Assembly (NCBI GenBank): GCA_035602605.1
Contig: DATNLZ010000014.1
Coordinates: forward strand, 3,983-67,982
Direction: 5' to 3'
Length of the DNA: 64,000 bases
DNA from: DASQHY01 sp035602605
GTDB taxonomy: Bacteria > Acidobacteriota > Terriglobia > Acidiferrales > UBA7541
Positions within the stretch are counted from its first letter, which is position 1; every line of letters begins with the position of its first letter. Of the stretch, positions 1 through 8,278 are shown in pieces. The position numbers were made by a program, and so were the translations under genes. Under the pieces are notes generated by a model. The model made no database searches and was not told the DNA's origin. It worked only from the letters and a program-made list of their open reading frames with translations.

Positions 1-64
1 CAACACCACAGAAATAGTACGATCCTGATTTCGGAAATCGAGCCAGGTACGCCGAATGCTTTGA

Positions 65-140
65 TGGTGGGCAGTATCCGATTTGAACGGATGACCTTCC
101 GGGTGTAAACCGGACGCTCTAACCGCTGAGCTAACCGCCC
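65..140 (-). tRNA. tRNA-Val (UAC), CCA encoded
   Basis: Read on the minus strand, the sequence folds as a standard cloverleaf. The 7-bp acceptor stem pairs GGGCGGT with ACTGCCC. The D arm is AGCTCAGCGGTTAGAGC. The anticodon stem TCCGG/CCGGA encloses the loop TTTACAC, and the T stem ATCCG/CGGAT encloses TTCAAAT. Loop positions 34-36 are TAC, so the tRNA decodes valine codons. The discriminator A is followed by a genomically encoded CCA. The valS gene lies 33 kb away in this window and shows no link to this gene. Confidence 0.95.
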
Positions 141-247
141 CGAGTGCATCGTACCGCAACCCTTCCTCATCGTCAAATGCGGCGCGTTCCTTGAACTTTC
201 GGCGCGGAACGTTTACACTGCGTTTTGCATTTTTTTTGGAGAATTCA

Positions 248-529
248 TTGCTGATACAGCGCGATTATGTCGGATACATGGCTGCTGAAATTGTTAAGGG
301 CCTGATCTCCTCTAAAATGATCGAGGTTAAGTCGCCTGAGGGACTCACGACTCGTATCCGGCATTGCATGATGGAAGAAATTACGGTTGAGGACCGGCTC
401 AATGAAGACGTGCGCCAAATCCTCAGCCAGCATGCCGACGAGATGCGTCGCACCGGCGTGTCCTATCAGGAGATGTACAAGAAAGTGAAAGGCCAGCTGG
501 CGCGCGACCGCAAGCTGATTCTGCGCTGA
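248..529 (+). CDS. DUF507 family protein, first copy
   Basis: Small, probably all-helical protein of the uncharacterised DUF507 family. The family-like core begins with QRDYVGYMAAEIVKGL and is rich in charged residues through to a basic C-terminus. An upstream in-frame TTG at 191 would add 19 residues that do not look like the family. I chose the TTG at 248 because GGAGA at 238-242 sits 5 bases before it and translation then starts directly at the conserved core. A second DUF507 gene follows 37 bases downstream, so the two are probably co-transcribed. The biochemical function is unknown. The pair may work as a heteromer, which is inference only. Confidence 0.8.
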   Translation: MLIQRDYVGYMAAEIVKGLISSKMIEVKSPEGLTTRIRHCMMEEITVEDRLNEDVRQILSQHADEMRRTGVSYQEMYKKVKGQLARDRKLILR

Positions 530-566
530 GAGCGATGCCAAAAACGCCGAGGGGTCTTCGAACCTC

Positions 567-869
567 ATGCGATTGAGCCGCGAAAAAATCGTTCGCCTTT
601 CGCACCATATAACCGATGTGCTTGTCGCCGGCGACGACGTGGAATTTATCGAAGACCGCGACACCATTCGCCAGCAAATCGTTCAGATTCTTCAGACCGC
701 GTTGAAAGAAGAAGAGAAGATTGACTCCGACGTGCGCAAAAAGATTGCCTCACAGAAAAAGGAAATTATCGAGGGCAGCGAGGAATGGGACATCCTCTTT
801 CGCAAATATTATTCCGAAGAATTGAAGCGCATGGGCGTGCAGCATGTGACTTCAGATCGCCGCACCTAG
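567..869 (+). CDS. DUF507 family protein, second copy
   Basis: A 100-residue paralogue of the preceding gene. It begins MRLSREKIVRLSHHI and continues with alternating acidic and basic helical stretches (residues 30-85) and a conserved-looking aromatic segment, LFRKYYSEELKR, near residues 76-90. No signal peptide or membrane segment is visible, so it should be cytoplasmic. It is the last gene on this strand before a convergent minus-strand gene that ends 38 bases beyond its stop. DUF507 proteins have no assigned activity. The divergence between the two tandem copies suggests they are not simple recent duplicates. Confidence 0.8.
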   Translation: MRLSREKIVRLSHHITDVLVAGDDVEFIEDRDTIRQQIVQILQTALKEEEKIDSDVRKKIASQKKEIIEGSEEWDILFRKYYSEELKRMGVQHVTSDRRT

Positions 870-906
870 CCTAGCCAAAATCTTCCCGAGAAAACCAAAG
901 TATTCT

Positions 907-2409
907 TCACGTGCCGCTCGCTAAGGCACGTTGGATGGCGTTGTTGAGGGTCTTCTCGAAGGTTTGAGCGTTGAACCCGTCGGAGCGATACACAACGTTT
1001 CCGGCACGATCGAGGACGATCGTGGTAGGGAAAGAGCTGATATCCAGATGGCGATCGAGTCCATCTGCAAAAACCACGGTGGAACGAATCTTTTCGCGCT
1101 GCACATATGGCGGGACCCGGGATTCGTCTTCATCGGAGCTCGCGGCCAGGAAAATAACGTTGGCGTTGCCCTCATACTGGCGTCCGAGCTGGTCGAAGAT
1201 TGGTTCCACGTCACGACATGGGCCACACCAGGTCGCCCAGAAATTCAGCACGACAACTTTTCCTTTTGCGTCGGCAAGCTTAACCGTCGGGAGCTGCTCC
1301 TGAACCTTCTCGGCGGATTTCTCGGTCACTACGCGGCGCAGCTCAAACTCGAGTGGTGCCTTCGCATTTTTATTGCGAATGGTTTTGGCGGGCTTGGCGA
1401 GCGACTGGTCATAGGCGGCGAGAACCTTCTCGCCGAGGCCGGCCTCGCTACCATGAACTTGCTTCCAAACATTTCCAAGTTTTCTGCGAGCCTCTGCGCG
1501 GTCAACGGGAATACCGTACTCGTCGGGAAGGACGAAAGCGGTAGCGTAGTTCTCAATGGCACGAGGAAAGTCGCGGCGCAACTCGGAAATTTCACCAAGC
1601 TTTTCGGCGGCAGGCGCGTTGGGCAATAGTTTGAAACTAGCTTCTAAATCCTGCGTGGCGGCGTCGTAATTACGCTTTTCTTTCCAAAGGCGGCCGCGAA
1701 TCAAATAAACGCTCATGGTGACGCGCTTCTTATTTTCCTGCCATTCTTGCGCCGAGACGCGCGGAGACTTTGCGCTAATCGGTGATTTCTGCACTCGGTC
1801 GAGGACTCGGCCGGCATAGTCAATTGCACGACTGAGTCCGGCGTCGTTGCCGGCGTGTTCCAGAAGATCGATGGCCAGCAGAGTGATGGAAACATCTTCC
1901 GGATCGACAGAGACGATACGCTCGGCGTAGTTCATCGCGCGCGCGGAGTCGTGCAGCTGCATTGCGGACTCGACGATCGCTCGATAAATCTCGACTCTAC
2001 GCGGCGTGTCCGGGAATCGCTTCAAATAGTCTTCAAGGTTGCGAACGAGAGCGGCGCGATCGTTTCCAGACTCTTCGATCATGTGACGAAGCTCCTGCTC
2101 GGCGTCGGGAGTTTTTTTGTCAGGAGCCTGTTTCGGGGCCGCTTGTTGTCGCGGCGGTTGCGATGGCTTAGCGCCGGTTGGAACCGTTGTCGATTCTTGC
2201 GGTGCAGTCGCGCGTTGCGGTGGAGCCTGTTGGGCTGGAGCCGCCTGCTGCTGCGAGGCAGCATGCGTGAGTGCGATAGGCGCCAAACAAGGCAGCACCA
2301 TGGCTGGTGTGACGGCGAGGAGCAAGGCCACAGCAATCGCGGGTAGGCTCAAGGTTGCGTGCTTGAAGTTCACGAAGCTTCTCATGGTGTAGCGGAACGA
2401 ATCTAGCAT
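907..2409 (-). CDS. Exported TPR protein with C-terminal TlpA-like thioredoxin domain
   Basis: A 500-residue protein. Residues 9-50 form a signal peptide with a basic n-region and a long hydrophobic core. Residues 50-105 are a Gln/Pro/Ala-rich linker. Residues 105-345 look like TPR-type helical repeats. The last 140 residues are a thioredoxin fold with the redox motif WCGPC at residues 394-398, preceded by VVVLNFWAT as in TlpA/ResA proteins. The likely role is disulfide reduction or thiol redox exchange outside the cytoplasm, with the TPR part choosing the partner. The start is uncertain: neither the ATG at 2409 nor the one at 2385 (MRSFVNFKH) has a clear ribosome binding site. No cytochrome c maturation genes are nearby. 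Confidence 0.85.
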   Translation of the reverse strand: MLDSFRYTMRSFVNFKHATLSLPAIAVALLLAVTPAMVLPCLAPIALTHAASQQQAAPAQQAPPQRATAPQESTTVPTGAKPSQPPRQQAAPKQAPDKKTPDAEQELRHMIEESGNDRAALVRNLEDYLKRFPDTPRRVEIYRAIVESAMQLHDSARAMNYAERIVSVDPEDVSITLLAIDLLEHAGNDAGLSRAIDYAGRVLDRVQKSPISAKSPRVSAQEWQENKKRVTMSVYLIRGRLWKEKRNYDAATQDLEASFKLLPNAPAAEKLGEISELRRDFPRAIENYATAFVLPDEYGIPVDRAEARRKLGNVWKQVHGSEAGLGEKVLAAYDQSLAKPAKTIRNKNAKAPLEFELRRVVTEKSAEKVQEQLPTVKLADAKGKVVVLNFWATWCGPCRDVEPIFDQLGRQYEGNANVIFLAASSDEDESRVPPYVQREKIRSTVVFADGLDRHLDISSFPTTIVLDRAGNVVYRSDGFNAQTFEKTLNNAIQRALASGT

Positions 2410-2714
2410 ATGACAGCGCGGCTGAGAGTCGGAAATGTAAGGAAGCCATGAGTACGGCTTGGAGCAGATAAAACAGAACGTCTACCGGTACCTGATGGGG
2501 GAAACCTTCTCTGAGCGAGAACTGAGCATCCACGACATTTCAACCCACCTGTTTGGGGGCGCCGCCTGGGACCGAGTTTTATTGGGATTTCGCCGCGAAG
2601 TTCAGGAAGGACAGTTCGGCCGTCACGCTTTACGAGAGAGAAAAACCCGTGTATCGGAAGAAACAAGGCCGCTGGCATTCGGTGCACGTCCACTCTTCCT
2701 GCATGCGGTATTCC
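2410..2714. other. Non-coding gap, no supported gene
   Basis: These 305 bases lie between the start of the TPR-thioredoxin gene and the stop of the next minus-strand gene. Open frames exist here, but they lack ribosome binding sites and recognisable protein character. I could not identify a convincing terminator or promoter. Confidence 0.5.
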
Positions 2715-3389
2715 TTATGGTGTTGGAAGCGTAATGAGGACCTTGTTTCCGTTCAAGACGTACTGGAGTTGCACCTTGGCCTTGGCGTTTTTCTTGCGCG
2801 AGGGTGTGTAGGGAAAATAGACGTAGCCGGCTACGGGGGCCGAAGCTGCGCCTTCCGGCAGGCCCTTTTCGGAGAGCTCGGTTTCCATGGTGTCGCGATC
2901 ACGAGGGGAAGAGCCGGAAGACCCGCCGGTCCGCACTGCAAAATCCACGCCGACCGTCGTATATACGCCTTTGTTGGGGCCGGGACCGGATGCGTATCCG
3001 ACGCCGATGACGGGATATACGCTGATGTCGCGCTGGGACTCGGCGTCTTGTTGCAGCGCCGCGGCGACAACTTTGGGAGTGGAAGGATTGAGGGGCCTTT
3101 CAACGCCGTCGACAAGGAGAGAAAGATCAGTCAAGGAGATGTTCGCGGGTTTTTCTTTCTCGGGATAAAAGGCGAGTTCGACGATGAGGCAGCAGCGGTT
3201 GAGGTTAGAGACGAACTTGTCGCGCGCTTGCTGCGCGGTAAGGAGGTGAGCGCCAATGCCAATGGCGTCTCGCTGCGCGTGAGCCGCGTAGTGATTGGGG
3301 GAGGGACGCGGCGCGATTCCTTTTTGCCCGGCTGCGGAGAGCGATGCGGCGGAAGCGAGCGCTATGGCGATGCAGGTTGCGCGGTTCAT
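2715..3389 (-). CDS. Hypothetical exported protein
   Basis: A 224-residue protein with a short signal peptide (MNRATCIAIALASAASLSAA). I do not recognise a named family. The body alternates short beta-like stretches (CLIVELAFYP, LTDLSLLVDGVERPL, VAGYVYFPY, VQLQYVLNG), as expected for an immunoglobulin-like exported domain. A Gly/Ser-rich segment lies near residues 150-175. The start codon overlaps the stop of the upstream PEGA gene by 4 bases (ATGA type), so the two are translationally coupled and probably act together at the envelope. The hypothetical protein at 19965-20636 has a similar overall plan, possibly by distant homology. Confidence 0.6.
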   Translation of the reverse strand: MNRATCIAIALASAASLSAAGQKGIAPRPSPNHYAAHAQRDAIGIGAHLLTAQQARDKFVSNLNRCCLIVELAFYPEKEKPANISLTDLSLLVDGVERPLNPSTPKVVAAALQQDAESQRDISVYPVIGVGYASGPGPNKGVYTTVGVDFAVRTGGSSGSSPRDRDTMETELSEKGLPEGAASAPVAGYVYFPYTPSRKKNAKAKVQLQYVLNGNKVLITLPTP

Positions 3390-4138
3390 GGCTTGCTCCC
3401 TTCTGCATCGGGCGTTTGGGTGGCTTTTGGGTCTGGAGTTTTGTCGCCGGAATTTTGTTTTATCTGGCTGGGTTCGAGGTTTGCGTGGATCTTCAGCGAT
3501 TTTTCACTGAGGACGTAGATCCGCTGATGGAAGGCTTGACGGTCCATTGCAGAGACCGTCAGATCGTACGCGCCGCCCGGCAGCCACATGCTTTTCAGAC
3601 GGAAAGCGCTGCCTGCATAGGCACCGTCAATATAGACGTCCGCGTCCTTCGGCTCGGCTGTGAGCTTGATCTCGCCTTTGTCGCTCGAGTAAGCGAGATT
3701 GGGTAGGAAAGCCGGGTAGCCGGGCCAGAAGGGTCCCCATGCGAGCGACGCATAGGGCCAGCCGAAGGGATAATAAGGGAAGGGTCCGTAGGGTCCATAG
3801 GGATAGAAATACGGACTAGAGAAGTGCGAGTATCCCGCGCCAAGGGTCATGCCCCCGAACCTGAAATTGGTGTGGTGCTTCTTTTTCGGGGTGTCTTTTG
3901 TGGTGCGCTGTGCGGGCAGTGGAGCCTGTTCTTTAGAGGCGGCACCTTGTTCGTCGATCGGGGATTTCTGTTGGGATGCGGCGGGTGCCGGCGTTGGCGG
4001 GAGTTGCGATTGCTTCTCTTGCAACTGCTGCTGAGGCTTGCGAGAGGCGGCCTGAGCGGGGACATGGCTCAGAAATGCTGCGCTCAGGAAAGGATAGGCC
4101 GCCAGGATCGCAACGAGAAAAAGCGTGCGGTTTCTCAT
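3386..4138 (-). CDS. Exported PEGA-domain protein with Tyr/Pro/Gly-rich linker
   Basis: Starts at the ATG at 4138 (MRNRTLFLVAILAAYPF), which gives a clean signal peptide and has GAGGTG 7 bases upstream. A more distal start at 4222 would put non-signal residues in front. Residues 30-90 are Gln/Pro/Ala-rich. Residues 105-150 form an aromatic Tyr/Pro/Phe/Gly/Trp-rich stretch. The C-terminal 70 residues hold a PEGA-like beta domain (KLTAEPKDADVYIDGAYAG), a module usually found in surface or periplasmic proteins of unknown ligand. The gene is coupled by a 4-base overlap to the next exported protein. The role is probably structural at the cell surface; no enzymatic motif is seen. Confidence 0.75.
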   Translation of the reverse strand: MRNRTLFLVAILAAYPFLSAAFLSHVPAQAASRKPQQQLQEKQSQLPPTPAPAASQQKSPIDEQGAASKEQAPLPAQRTTKDTPKKKHHTNFRFGGMTLGAGYSHFSSPYFYPYGPYGPFPYYPFGWPYASLAWGPFWPGYPAFLPNLAYSSDKGEIKLTAEPKDADVYIDGAYAGSAFRLKSMWLPGGAYDLTVSAMDRQAFHQRIYVLSEKSLKIHANLEPSQIKQNSGDKTPDPKATQTPDAEGSKP

Positions 4139-4230
4139 CGGAGGCACCTCAATGGCGAGTTGGATTCGCCTTTGTGCAACGGAGTTGCCCGAGATCCTTA
4201 AACTAGCCACCTCCTGCTGCACGTTCTTGT

Positions 4231-4262
4231 GCTTCCCACGCCTATGGATAAGCGTGGGAAGC
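4231..4262 (-). terminator. 11-bp perfect stem-loop downstream of the TonB receptor gene
   Basis: GCTTCCCACGC at 4231-4241 is the exact inverse complement of GCGTGGGAAGC at 4252-4262, with a 10-base loop. It lies 28 bases past the stop of the TonB receptor gene and upstream of the PEGA gene, both on the minus strand. There is no run of T after the stem, so it is either a non-canonical terminator or an mRNA-stabilising hairpin. Confidence 0.55.
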
Positions 4263-4289
4263 TGTGGTCAGTCCACTGCGGTACGTCGC

Positions 4290-7200
4290 CTAGAACAGGA
4301 AGCGAACCACGAGCTGCATGATACGAGGGTCGCGCGCACCGTTTACGGTGCCGAAGCCGTTGATGTTGTTCACGGTTCCATCGGGCTTGAACGGCAAATT
4401 TGTGACCGTGGAATCGGTGAAACTCTTGTAGTTAATGGTGCTATTGATACCACTGAATTGAGTATGGTTGAAGACGTTGAAGGCATCGGCGCGTAAATCG
4501 ACCTTCATTGATTCCCGAATGGCGAAAGTCTTCTGAATCGACAGGTTGGTGTTGTTGATGCCAGGACTGCGCAGGTAGTTGGTCGGCGAATCCAGACCAA
4601 TGCTAGGGGCCAGCGGTGGAGCAAACGCGGTAGGGAGCGGCGGTGGAGCAAACGCGGCGGGATTCAGCCGGTGATATTCGTCGCCGGAGACGCCGCTCAA
4701 GGGATTGCCGACAAGCTTGATACGCGCGGGTTCAGTGTAGGAGCCGGTCAGGTTGGTATTGCCCGTGTCCGGTATAGAGAAGCCCACGCCGAAGGGGCTG
4801 CCGCTCTGGAACATCGTTCCGCCCGAGATCTGCCAGCCATCGAAAAAAGCGTGGGCGAAGCTCGAGTGGAACATACCAGGGATTTCATAGGTATAGAAGA
4901 TGTTAACCGTGTGGTGACGGTCAAAAGACAGTGGACCGTAATTTGCCAAGCGGGTGAGGTTGTCAATGCGGTGGTAGTTGCCACGATCACTGGTCGTACC
5001 GAGAGCGCGGCTCCAGGTCCAATTGAAACCGAAGAACAAGCTCCTGCCAATGCGTTTATTCAAACTGGTTTGGAGCGAGTTGTAATTCGAGGTGCCGCCA
5101 AACTGGTGCAGTGTAATATCCCCAAAACCAGGATCAGGCCGCAGGAAATTTGCATCTTTTGCGGCCGAGCCGAAGGGTTTCTTTGGATCGTTCGACTTCG
5201 TTGGATCCTGATTCTGCGGCAGGAAGGTAGCCCCATAAGGGATGGCATTGACGTTTAGCCGCTCGAGCTCATGCCGGTTCACTGAGCCGACATAGGCTGT
5301 ATCCAAAACGAAATCGTAGGGCAACTTCGTTTGAATCCCGAAATGATAGCTGTAGGTGGTGGGAACCTCGCCGCCATAATCGAAGGCATTCAACCCCGCC
5401 GGCGCCAGCAGCACATTGTTAGAACTCACATCTTTGAGAAGACCATTGACCAACGTCGGAGACAGGGTCGTGGGAGGATTGGTCAGCATATCAAATACTT
5501 CATTGCCCTGAAACCGATCATAGAGAATGGCAGCACCGGCGCGCACGACGAGGTTTTGCTTTCCGGTCACATCGTAGGCAAAGCCGAGTCGCGGAGAATA
5601 ATGCACCCCTCGATTCTTGATGAGGTACTTGCTGACGCCCTTGCCGGCCTGGGCAATCCCATTCAGTAAGTTACCGGAGCCGGGCACGATCTTTCCGATA
5701 TCGGGGGCGGGAACAAACGTGCTCGTCACCGCGTCGTATCCGCACCTCGTTTCGCCGGGCTTACATCCCACGTTCGTGGGTACGTAGAGACGCACGGCTT
5801 GTTTTGGGTCGAAGCGTTCGGGTAAGAATGTCGAGGTCTGCAAAGCCTCATCGAATTGCGGCTGAATCAAATAGAAGCGCATGCCATAGTCGAGCGTGAG
5901 ACGGCGGGTAAGTTTCCACTGATCCTGCAAATACCATTCGGTGTTCAGGTAGCGGTACTTGCCCGTGAAATAGCCGGAAGCCTGGTTGTAGCTGCTGAAA
6001 ATGCCAAGAGCCATATTGGCGAAGCCGAAGCCAGTATCAAAGGGATTGCTGGCGTTGTCCGAAAAGTTGATATCGCCGCTGGAGGCTGCAAAGGACGTCT
6101 GATCTTTGCGGCTGCTCTGGACGTAAATACCGGCCTTGAATACGTGCTGTTTCCAGACTTTGGATACGTTATCAATCCAGTCCAGCGTGGAGTTGTAGTT
6201 GTAGAACGGGGCATTGTTCGTACCGAATTGCTGCTGATTGTTCATGCGTGAGCCAGCATATGCGAATCGTGGGATGAAGTCCTGCTGCACCGCGCTAGGG
6301 AAGAGCAGCGGGACGTTAATCCCAGTTTTGGCGCGCGTCAGTCCATCATTTACCGGATCAATATGAATGACGTTGTGCGCATAGCCGAAGGTAGCTTCAT
6401 TGGTCATCGTGGGGTTGATGAGAGTGGTCACGCTAATGGCAAAACTCTTGCCGGGGCGGGTGTCGGTGATTGGGACTTTGGGGAAGCCGGAGCCCAGCAC
6501 GAACGACCCATAGGCCGAGGTGACCGAATCCTTGTTGTCAAGATAGTGGCTAAACAACTTCCATTTCGGCGTGATGTTGTAGTCAATGCGAATCAGAGAC
6601 TCGCGGCGCGGGTAAGAATCGGAAATCTGCGAGGAATAGTTGAAGTCTTTCCCACTGGCATTTGGCTCAGGATAAAACTTCAGGACGGCCATTCCAGGGA
6701 CGTACTGGCGGCCGATGGGAATCACGCCGCCTGGAAAACAGCCGGTCTGGTTATCCTTGTTGCAAGGTTTGCCCAGCGTGTAATCGCGAATAAAAACTGG
6801 ATCCCCGTTCTTATCCTTGCTGTTTGAAAAATTGCCAGCGCGTTCTGCTAATGTCGGGAATGTGGCATCACGACGACCCTGGGGCTTGAGTTGTCGCTGG
6901 AATTCCTGGCTCCAGAAAAAGAAGAGCTTGTTTTTGTCCTTGTTGAAGTGGCCGGGGATGTAGATGGGTCCGCCAATGTAGTACCCGGGATCATTGAACC
7001 GAAAAAGCTGACGTTTCAAGTTATCGCGATTGTTTTTCCAGTTGTTGGCGTTGAGGCCTTCGTGGCGATGATACAGATAGCCTCCGCCGTGGAACGCAGA
7101 AGATCCGCTCTTGGTGACCACGCTGATCTGAGCGCCGGCGGAACGGCCGTACTCGGCCTGATAGCTGCTGGTCAGGATTTTGAATTCCTGCACAGCTTCG

Positions 7201-7847
7201 AGGCTGATGGTGGCCATCTGGTCGCCGTTGTTGCCGGTGTCCACGTTTCCGATGCCGTTGAGAGTGAGCTGGTTGTGATCGAAGCGCTGGCCGTTCGCGG
7301 AGATATTGGCCAATCCGGCGTGCCCGCCTGTCGTGAGGTTAGCGGTGCTGACAACTCCGGTGGCCAGGCCGGCAAGCTGCAGATAACTGCGGCTGTTGAC
7401 GGCGAGGTTCTCAATCTGCTTTGCTACGATCGCATCGGAGCGCTCGGAGCTTTCGGTATTGAGTTGTACAGCCTGAGCTGTGACCTGTACTGATTCGGTA
7501 AGGGCTCCAACTTCGAGAGTAACAATTCCAACGGTAATCTTATCGTTGGCTACGAGCGTAATATCTTTGCGCTCGATCCTTTTAAATCCAGGGGCCTCCA
7601 CGGTAATGTCGTATCGGCCGGGCAGTAACTGCAGGAAGACGAAGCGGCCGCTGTCATCGGCCGTCTGAGTCAGCCTGGTGCCTTGTCGCTGCTCGACAAG
7701 GGTGACTGCGGCGCTCGGAACCGCAGCGTCCTGCGCATCGCGAACGCTGCCAGCGATGGAGCCGCTGCTGGTCTGAGCTACGAGCGGCGGCGCAGACAAG
7801 GCTGCGACTAGTAGAATGAGAATGACCGAGTAAAGCTTCGACGTCAT
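4290..7847 (-). CDS. TonB-dependent receptor, Oar-like, with carboxypeptidase-regulatory-like domain
   Basis: An 1185-residue outer membrane protein. A signal peptide (residues 1-24) is followed by a carboxypeptidase-regulatory-like beta sandwich (about 28-110; GSIAGSVRDAQDAAVPSA). Next come a plug-like region (about 120-260; NGIGNVDTGNNGDQ, EFKILTSSYQAEYGR) and a long beta-barrel that ends in phenylalanine (VVRFLF), typical of outer membrane barrels. Such receptors take up large or bulky substrates with energy from TonB. The substrate cannot be read from sequence. No clear TonB box is visible. AAGGAG precedes the ATG by a normal distance. A candidate promoter and an inverted repeat lie upstream (8085-7994). 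The gene stands alone, without a SusD-like partner. Confidence 0.9.
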   Translation of the reverse strand: MTSKLYSVILILLVAALSAPPLVAQTSSGSIAGSVRDAQDAAVPSAAVTLVEQRQGTRLTQTADDSGRFVFLQLLPGRYDITVEAPGFKRIERKDITLVANDKITVGIVTLEVGALTESVQVTAQAVQLNTESSERSDAIVAKQIENLAVNSRSYLQLAGLATGVVSTANLTTGGHAGLANISANGQRFDHNQLTLNGIGNVDTGNNGDQMATISLEAVQEFKILTSSYQAEYGRSAGAQISVVTKSGSSAFHGGGYLYHRHEGLNANNWKNNRDNLKRQLFRFNDPGYYIGGPIYIPGHFNKDKNKLFFFWSQEFQRQLKPQGRRDATFPTLAERAGNFSNSKDKNGDPVFIRDYTLGKPCNKDNQTGCFPGGVIPIGRQYVPGMAVLKFYPEPNASGKDFNYSSQISDSYPRRESLIRIDYNITPKWKLFSHYLDNKDSVTSAYGSFVLGSGFPKVPITDTRPGKSFAISVTTLINPTMTNEATFGYAHNVIHIDPVNDGLTRAKTGINVPLLFPSAVQQDFIPRFAYAGSRMNNQQQFGTNNAPFYNYNSTLDWIDNVSKVWKQHVFKAGIYVQSSRKDQTSFAASSGDINFSDNASNPFDTGFGFANMALGIFSSYNQASGYFTGKYRYLNTEWYLQDQWKLTRRLTLDYGMRFYLIQPQFDEALQTSTFLPERFDPKQAVRLYVPTNVGCKPGETRCGYDAVTSTFVPAPDIGKIVPGSGNLLNGIAQAGKGVSKYLIKNRGVHYSPRLGFAYDVTGKQNLVVRAGAAILYDRFQGNEVFDMLTNPPTTLSPTLVNGLLKDVSSNNVLLAPAGLNAFDYGGEVPTTYSYHFGIQTKLPYDFVLDTAYVGSVNRHELERLNVNAIPYGATFLPQNQDPTKSNDPKKPFGSAAKDANFLRPDPGFGDITLHQFGGTSNYNSLQTSLNKRIGRSLFFGFNWTWSRALGTTSDRGNYHRIDNLTRLANYGPLSFDRHHTVNIFYTYEIPGMFHSSFAHAFFDGWQISGGTMFQSGSPFGVGFSIPDTGNTNLTGSYTEPARIKLVGNPLSGVSGDEYHRLNPAAFAPPPLPTAFAPPLAPSIGLDSPTNYLRSPGINNTNLSIQKTFAIRESMKVDLRADAFNVFNHTQFSGINSTINYKSFTDSTVTNLPFKPDGTVNNINGFGTVNGARDPRIMQLVVRFLF

Positions 7848-7993
7848 GGTGTTCTCCTTTTTCTGCTAAGCGCCGTGGCACGTGCGCATGCCGCGAGAGC
7901 TATGTTGCATACCATGGTTACAGTGCCTGCTGCCCTTTGGAAATTCCCTCATGAGCGCAGCCCGCAGTAATTCGCCGTATCATTCTTCTAAAT

Positions 7994-8012
7994 CTTCTAA
8001 AGTTTTTAGAAG
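7994..8012. promoter_or_regulatory. Inverted repeat, candidate operator in the TonB receptor leader
   Basis: CTTCTAAA (7994-8001) and TTTAGAAG (8005-8012) are perfect 8-bp inverted arms with a 3-base spacer. The same TTCTAAA core occurs once more just to the left (7985-7991). The site lies about 40 bases downstream of the predicted transcription start for the receptor gene, where a repressor could block transcription. It could also act as an RNA hairpin. The regulator is unknown. Confidence 0.4.
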
Positions 8013-8055
8013 GCACCACACTAAGAGTCCGATACCCCTGCAACCGCGTGGGAGA

Positions 8056-8085
8056 AAGATATTCCTTAAAGCTCGCCGATGTCAA
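8056..8085 (-). promoter_or_regulatory. Candidate sigma-70 promoter for the TonB receptor gene
   Basis: On the minus strand, a perfect TTGACA (8085-8080) is followed after 18 bases by TATCTT (8061-8056), which matches the -10 consensus at 4 of 6 positions. Transcription would start near 8049, giving a leader of about 200 bases before the ATG at 7847 that contains the inverted repeat at 7994-8012. Confidence 0.45.
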
Positions 8086-8278
8086 CGGCAAATACGGCAA
8101 ATCGCGCGCCTGTCCTCAAATACATAACCCTGTGCCAACGGGCGATAGTTCGGTCCACTTAAGGTTTATCCCTGGTTTTAGGTTGGTACTACAACGGTTA
8201 GCCCGTCAGTTTGAAGGGTCGTTGCGGAGATTTCAGGTCTCGATTCGGGATGGATACTGAGGGAGGCTGCCCAGTTGG

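Larger units (their letters stand above)
7848..8278. other. Regulatory gap upstream of the TonB receptor gene
   Basis: These 431 bases separate two minus-strand genes. They hold a TTGACA-type promoter and an inverted repeat, listed separately. I see no supported gene here; the short open frames lack ribosome binding sites. Confidence 0.5.

Noticed and set aside
2553..3518. Long open frame of 321 codons on the plus strand
   Set aside because: It is antisense to two exported-protein genes with signal peptides and coupled starts, and its translation has no protein-like character.
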